Of a stretch of 64,000 bases of DNA, positions 60,293-64,000 are shown in pieces (position 1 is the first letter of the stretch; each line of letters begins with the position of its first letter). The position numbers and the translations under genes are program-made. The stretch covers positions 48,100 through 112,099 of the forward strand of contig CAZSVM010000003.1 in assembly GCA_964610315.1 (NCBI GenBank), given 5' to 3'. This stretch comes from JAQVEM01 sp964610315 (GTDB lineage: Bacteria > Actinomycetota > Humimicrobiia > Humimicrobiales > Humimicrobiaceae). The notes beneath the pieces were generated by a model. The model did not search any database and was not told the DNA's origin. It was given only the letters and a program-made list of their open reading frames with translations.

Positions 60293-61390
60293 TTACATAT
60301 AAGATTTTTCTGTTTCCTTATCAAATATATGTATTTTATCGATATCCACATGTAAGGTAGCCTTATCTCCGCTCCGGAAACTGGATCTAGGATTAACCCT
60401 TGCCGTTAACAGAACTCCTTCAATGTCAATATATAGATAAATCTCGGCACCCATAGGCTCGGTAACTTCAACACTGGCAGTAATGGTACTCTCTCTAGAG
60501 GTGTTCTGTACAAAATTACTATCCTCCAGATCTTCAGGTCTGATTCCTATTACTACTTCCTTACCTATGAGTTTATTTTCATTAATTACTTTTTTTAATT
60601 TGTCAATTGTTCCCAGTTCAAAAATGTTGCTCTTAAAAGTCATCCGGTCAGTCACCGTAGCATCCAGGAAATTCATTGCAGGGCTTCCTATAAATCCAGC
60701 TACAAACATATTATTGGGATAGTCATATACTTCTTGAGGTTTTCCGGTTTGCTGAACCACTCCGTCCTTTAATAAAATTATTTTATCAGCCATAGTCATT
60801 GCTTCAGTTTGGTCATGGGTTACATAAACTATAGTAGCTTCAAGCCTCTGATGAAGCTTTGCAATTTCTGTTCTCATCTGTACCCTGAGTTTTGCATCAA
60901 GATTGGAAAGCGGCTCATCCATTAAAAATACTTTAGGATCTCTTACGATCGCTCTGCCTAAAGCAACCCTTTGTCTCTGTCCTCCGGAGAGTTGTTTGGG
61001 TCTTCTTTTGAGAAGATCTTCTATTTTTAGTATTTTTGCTGTATTCATAACTCTTTTTTCGATTTCTACTCTGGGAGTTCTTCGCAGCTTCAGTCCGAAT
61101 GCCATATTATCATAAACATTAAAGTGGGGATAAAGAGCATAGTTTTGAAAAACCATGGCTATGTCCCTGTCCTTAGGGGCAACGCCATTAACTAATCTGT
61201 CTCCGATGTAAATCTCACCTTCCGTCACTTCTTCCAGTCCTGCGATCATACGCAGTGTAGTAGTTTTACCGCAGCCTGATGGGCCAACCAGCACCGCAAA
61301 TTCTTTGTCTTCAATGGTGCTGTTCATTTTGCTTACAGCTATAACCTCATCAAATTTTTTAGTCAGGTTTTTTAGAACAACCTTTGCCAT
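60293..61390 (-). CDS. CUT1-type sugar ABC transporter ATPase (MsmK/UgpC family)
   Basis: A 365-residue ATPase with Walker A GPSGCGKT (36-43), Q-loop MVFQNYALYPH, signature LSGGQRQRVALGRA, Walker B VFLMDEPLSNLD and switch YVTHDQTEA, followed by the regulatory OB-like C-terminal domains (VIGIRPEDL, RSGDKATLHVD) of MsmK/MalK. No CUT1 permease or binding protein is adjacent, so it probably serves several sugar importers elsewhere, as MsmK does. AAAGGAGC is a good ribosome site. The family-5 importer upstream has its own two ATPases. Confidence 0.92.
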   Translation of the reverse strand: MAKVVLKNLTKKFDEVIAVSKMNSTIEDKEFAVLVGPSGCGKTTTLRMIAGLEEVTEGEIYIGDRLVNGVAPKDRDIAMVFQNYALYPHFNVYDNMAFGLKLRRTPRVEIEKRVMNTAKILKIEDLLKRRPKQLSGGQRQRVALGRAIVRDPKVFLMDEPLSNLDAKLRVQMRTEIAKLHQRLEATIVYVTHDQTEAMTMADKIILLKDGVVQQTGKPQEVYDYPNNMFVAGFIGSPAMNFLDATVTDRMTFKSNIFELGTIDKLKKVINENKLIGKEVVIGIRPEDLEDSNFVQNTSRESTITASVEVTEPMGAEIYLYIDIEGVLLTARVNPRSSFRSGDKATLHVDIDKIHIFDKETEKSYM

Positions 61391-61424
61391 TTTTGCTCCT
61401 TTTTTAATTAATAATTGATAATTG

Positions 61425-61430
61425 ATTATA
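61425..61430 (-). promoter_or_regulatory. Possible -10 element for the MsmK-type ATPase gene
   Basis: A perfect TATAAT on the minus strand, 35 bases before the ATG, without a convincing -35 box. AT-rich context makes chance occurrence plausible. Confidence 0.3.
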
Positions 61431-61495
61431 AAACAAAAAATAACTACTTTCTACCACAAAATATATATTTCTTTTCCTTATATTCTTTCCCTTTT

Positions 61496-62590
61496 TTATA
61501 TATTATTGAATATTTTTACAAAAGCTGCCAGAAACCGGTCATTTACATCCGGCAAAGCTATGGTTACTCTTATGTAACCCGGTAATCCAAGGTTTTTACC
61601 CGGTCTTACTATAAATCCTTCCTTAAGAAGTTTTTCTACGATTGTATCGCTATTCTTACCAGTCTTAATCAATAGAAAATTTGCGTACGATTTAATAAAT
61701 CCTATCTTATTTTCAGTCAGGATTTCATAATACTTATCTTTTTCCCCTCTTACCCTATCTCTAATCTTATTTATATAGGACTCATTTTCCAATGCTTTAA
61801 CAGCGGCTTTCTGTGCAATCGAATTTACATTGAAAGGAAGCCTTACCTTATTTAAAGCAGAAATAATCGAATTATCAGACAGCCCATAGCCGATCCTCAG
61901 TCCAGCCAGTCCGTAAATTTTTGAAAATGTCCTCAATATTATAAGATTGTTGTATTTAGAGAGATATTTTAGGGTATCAATCTTTTCCCCCTCCATCATA
62001 TACTCTCTATAAGCTTCATCTGCAACCACCAATACACCGCTTTTAATATTTTCCATAACATAATCGAATTCCCACTGACTTATATTGGTGCCGGTGGGAT
62101 TATGAGGGTTGGTAAGAAACAATATTTTTGTTTTATTATTTAGAGAACTTATTAATTTTTCTACATCCTGTCTGAATTCTTTCAATGAAACCTTTATCGC
62201 TCTTCCATTGCATTTCAAAGTTGATTTTTCATAAATCAAAAAAGTGGGGTCCGAAATTACGATATTTTCTCCGGGTTCAATAAAACTGTCGCCTATCATC
62301 TCTATAATCTGATCCGTACCATTTCCCATAATTATTGAATTGATGCCTATATTATACTTTCTACTGATTTTTTGCCTTATCTCACTGCACTGACCATCGG
62401 GATAATATCTGATATCATCCAGGTTCTTACAGATTTCTTTCAGAACTCCGGAATCAGGTCCGTATAAATTCTCATTAGAAGCCAATTTATAGACTTTTTT
62501 TAAATTATACTCTTTTTTTATTTCCTCTATAGTTTTACCGGGGATGTATTCCGGCATATTTGAAATCCATTGTTTGATTTTTAGACTCAT
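61496..62590 (-). CDS. hisC: Histidinol-phosphate aminotransferase
   Basis: A 364-residue fold-type I PLP aminotransferase of histidine synthesis, converting imidazole-acetol phosphate to histidinol phosphate. Seen: KLASNENLYGPD (substrate region), GNGTDQIIEMI, LTNPHNPTGT, VVADEAYREY and the PLP-lysine segment RTFSKIYGLAGLRIGYG. It starts 11 bases after hisD, an order common in Gram-positive his operons; relaxed-specificity HisC variants cannot be excluded. Confidence 0.92.
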   Translation of the reverse strand: MSLKIKQWISNMPEYIPGKTIEEIKKEYNLKKVYKLASNENLYGPDSGVLKEICKNLDDIRYYPDGQCSEIRQKISRKYNIGINSIIMGNGTDQIIEMIGDSFIEPGENIVISDPTFLIYEKSTLKCNGRAIKVSLKEFRQDVEKLISSLNNKTKILFLTNPHNPTGTNISQWEFDYVMENIKSGVLVVADEAYREYMMEGEKIDTLKYLSKYNNLIILRTFSKIYGLAGLRIGYGLSDNSIISALNKVRLPFNVNSIAQKAAVKALENESYINKIRDRVRGEKDKYYEILTENKIGFIKSYANFLLIKTGKNSDTIVEKLLKEGFIVRPGKNLGLPGYIRVTIALPDVNDRFLAAFVKIFNNI

Positions 62591-62601
62591 ACTTTTTTCT
62601 C

Positions 62602-63945
62602 TTACTTTTTTTTGAATCTTACTTCTACAGAATAGCGATGAGCAAATAACCTTTCGAATTCCGATATTATATCTATAAATTTCATTTCTTTCTTTAAACT
62701 GCTTTCATCATAAAAAGTTATACTGCTCCTCTTTAAAAAATCATTAACACTCAGTGGGGAAGAAAATCTTGCATTGCCTCCGGTGGGAATGACGTGGTTG
62801 GTTCCTCCTATATAATCACCCACGGCCACCGGACAGTACTCCCCTATAAATATAGCACCTGCATTTTTTATTTTCTTTAAAATTCCTCCGGTATCTTTTA
62901 CCATTATTTCCAGGTGCTCGGGAGCTATGATATTACAAATTTTTATCAACTGGTCCTCTTCCCTGCTGTAAATAATTTTACAATTTTTCTTAAGGGATTT
63001 TAAAATAACTTCCCTGTTTACTTTATTTCCATACTCACTGGTAAGTATGTCCAGATTTCTATAAATATTTTCAATAGTTTCTTTAGCCATATTCATGCTG
63101 GTAGTCAGCAATATACTCCTGGAATCAGGGTCATGCTCAGCCTGGGAGATAAGATCAGCAGCAATAAAAACAGAATTAGAGGAATCATCTGCAATTATAG
63201 TTATGTCACTGGGACCGGCCAGACTGTCAATTCCTACCTGGCCAAATACCTTCTTCTTTGCAGCGGTAACATAAATATTCCCGGGACCTATTATTTTATC
63301 TACCTTCCTGATACTCGGAGTACCGTAGGCAAGAGCCGCTATTGCCTGAGCCCCGCCAATTTTATAGATTTCTTCAACTTCAAGCTTGCCGCATAGATAC
63401 AATAAAATTTGATTCAAATTGCCGTTTGATTGAGGAGGCGTGCATATGACAATTTCTCTTACTTTTACTATTACTGCCGGAATTACGGTCATCAGTATCG
63501 AGGATGGATATATATATCTTCCTCCCGGTATATATATTCCCACTCTTTCCAGCGGCAGCATAATTTGCCCGATTTCTTTTCCCTTATCCGGTTTTATCAT
63601 CCAGGAACCTGTTTGCTTTTTAAACTGAGCGGTATGATAATTTTTAATATTGCTGTAACTTACTTCCAATGCCTCAACCAGCTGAGGGTATTTTTTTCTT
63701 ACCATTACCGTTGCAGATTTGATCTCTTTGTTTTTTACTCTGATACGATCAATACTTCCGGCTTCAAAAAAATCAAACTTTCTGCAGAATTTTAAGATGG
63801 CTTCGTCCCCTTTTGTTTTTACTTCCTCTAATATTTTATCTACTGTTTTTTCTACCGAAACAGGGATTTTAAAGCCCGGTGCTCTATAAGTATTGATTTC
63901 TTCAAGTTTTTCCGGTTTTTCTATTTTTAAAAAATTATACTTCAT
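62602..63945 (-). CDS. hisD: Histidinol dehydrogenase
   Basis: A 447-residue zinc enzyme for the last two oxidations to histidine with NAD. Seen: LPLERVGIYIPGGRYIYPSS (in parts), GAQAIAALAYGT, KVDKIIGPGNIYV, GPSDITIIAD, ISQAEHDPDS (zinc/catalytic region) and APEHLEIM near the C-terminus. Complete within the window; other his genes, if present, lie upstream beyond 64000. The 55 bases right of the start show nothing recognisable. Confidence 0.95.
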   Translation of the reverse strand: MKYNFLKIEKPEKLEEINTYRAPGFKIPVSVEKTVDKILEEVKTKGDEAILKFCRKFDFFEAGSIDRIRVKNKEIKSATVMVRKKYPQLVEALEVSYSNIKNYHTAQFKKQTGSWMIKPDKGKEIGQIMLPLERVGIYIPGGRYIYPSSILMTVIPAVIVKVREIVICTPPQSNGNLNQILLYLCGKLEVEEIYKIGGAQAIAALAYGTPSIRKVDKIIGPGNIYVTAAKKKVFGQVGIDSLAGPSDITIIADDSSNSVFIAADLISQAEHDPDSRSILLTTSMNMAKETIENIYRNLDILTSEYGNKVNREVILKSLKKNCKIIYSREEDQLIKICNIIAPEHLEIMVKDTGGILKKIKNAGAIFIGEYCPVAVGDYIGGTNHVIPTGGNARFSSPLSVNDFLKRSSITFYDESSLKKEMKFIDIISEFERLFAHRYSVEVRFKKK

Positions 63946-64000
63946 AAAAAAGACCTTTGATACTTTTAAATGTTTTTATTAATATACCTAAAGAAAATAA

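Overview
The window is AT-rich, densely packed bacterial chromosome. It carries 65 protein genes that I can support, counting one partial gene and three very small ones, plus one tRNA. No rRNA, CRISPR array, insertion sequence or prophage was seen. The division and cell-wall genes look monoderm-like: sepF, divIVA, yggT, ylmD and yggS sit next to ftsZ, an AmaP/Asp23-type protein is present, and MurE carries the DNPR motif of meso-diaminopimelate enzymes. The helicase-nuclease at the left edge has an AdnAB/AddAB flavour. This fits a low-GC, probably uncultivated lineage near Bacillota or deep Actinomycetota, but the sequence alone does not settle the phylum.

Layout. 1-4.75 kb: two adjacent UvrD-family motors, one fused to a PD-(D/E)XK nuclease, preceded by a 50-residue ORF. 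4.9-5.6 kb: tRNA-Gly(CCC) and an AmaP-like protein. 5.9-11.2 kb: housekeeping genes (lipid kinase, orphan branched-chain-type binding lipoprotein, purine nucleoside phosphorylase, DegV, 5-formyl-THF cyclo-ligase, glycosyltransferase). 11.2-14.97 kb: a leftward unit of a CpaE/MinD-like ATPase, a tandem-HTH protein, two membrane microproteins, an HD-GYP phosphodiesterase and a membrane protein. 15.15-37.6 kb: a complete leftward dcw cluster, mraZ-rsmH-ftsL-ftsI-murE-murF-mraY-murD-ftsW-murG-murC-murB-ddl-ftsQ-ftsA-ftsZ-ylmD-yggS-sepF-proC-yggT-divIVA-yggU. 37.9-41 kb: xseAB, two proteins of unknown function and an FmdB-like zinc ribbon. 41.5-44.6 kb: metallophosphoesterase, cyclic 2,3-diphosphoglycerate synthetase and 2-phosphoglycerate kinase. 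44.8-60.2 kb: a beta-glucoside/mannoside utilisation locus with a family-5 ABC importer, aldo/keto reductase, GH2, acetyltransferase, GH1, GH94 and a LacI regulator. 60.3-64 kb: an MsmK-type ATPase, hisC and hisD.

How the genes work together. The sugar locus reads as one regulon. Oligosaccharides are captured by the lipoprotein, imported by OppBCDF-type subunits, and cleaved by GH1, GH2 and GH94 enzymes. Near-identical promoter/operator cassettes precede the importer and the lacI gene, and a related operator lies before the GH94 gene. The dcw cluster makes lipid II and the divisome, with a MraZ-type operator at its head and unusual start codons in the middle.

Most notable observations. (1) The importer binding protein has its two halves in swapped order, which looks like a natural circular permutation. 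(2) ftsQ has no ATG, GTG or TTG able to produce its N-terminal anchor; an ATT with a well-placed Shine-Dalgarno sequence is the best start. (3) A complete cyclic-diphosphoglycerate module is present in a bacterium. (4) A CpaE-like ATPase without its signature lysine sits with a double HTH protein, two microproteins and an HD-GYP enzyme.
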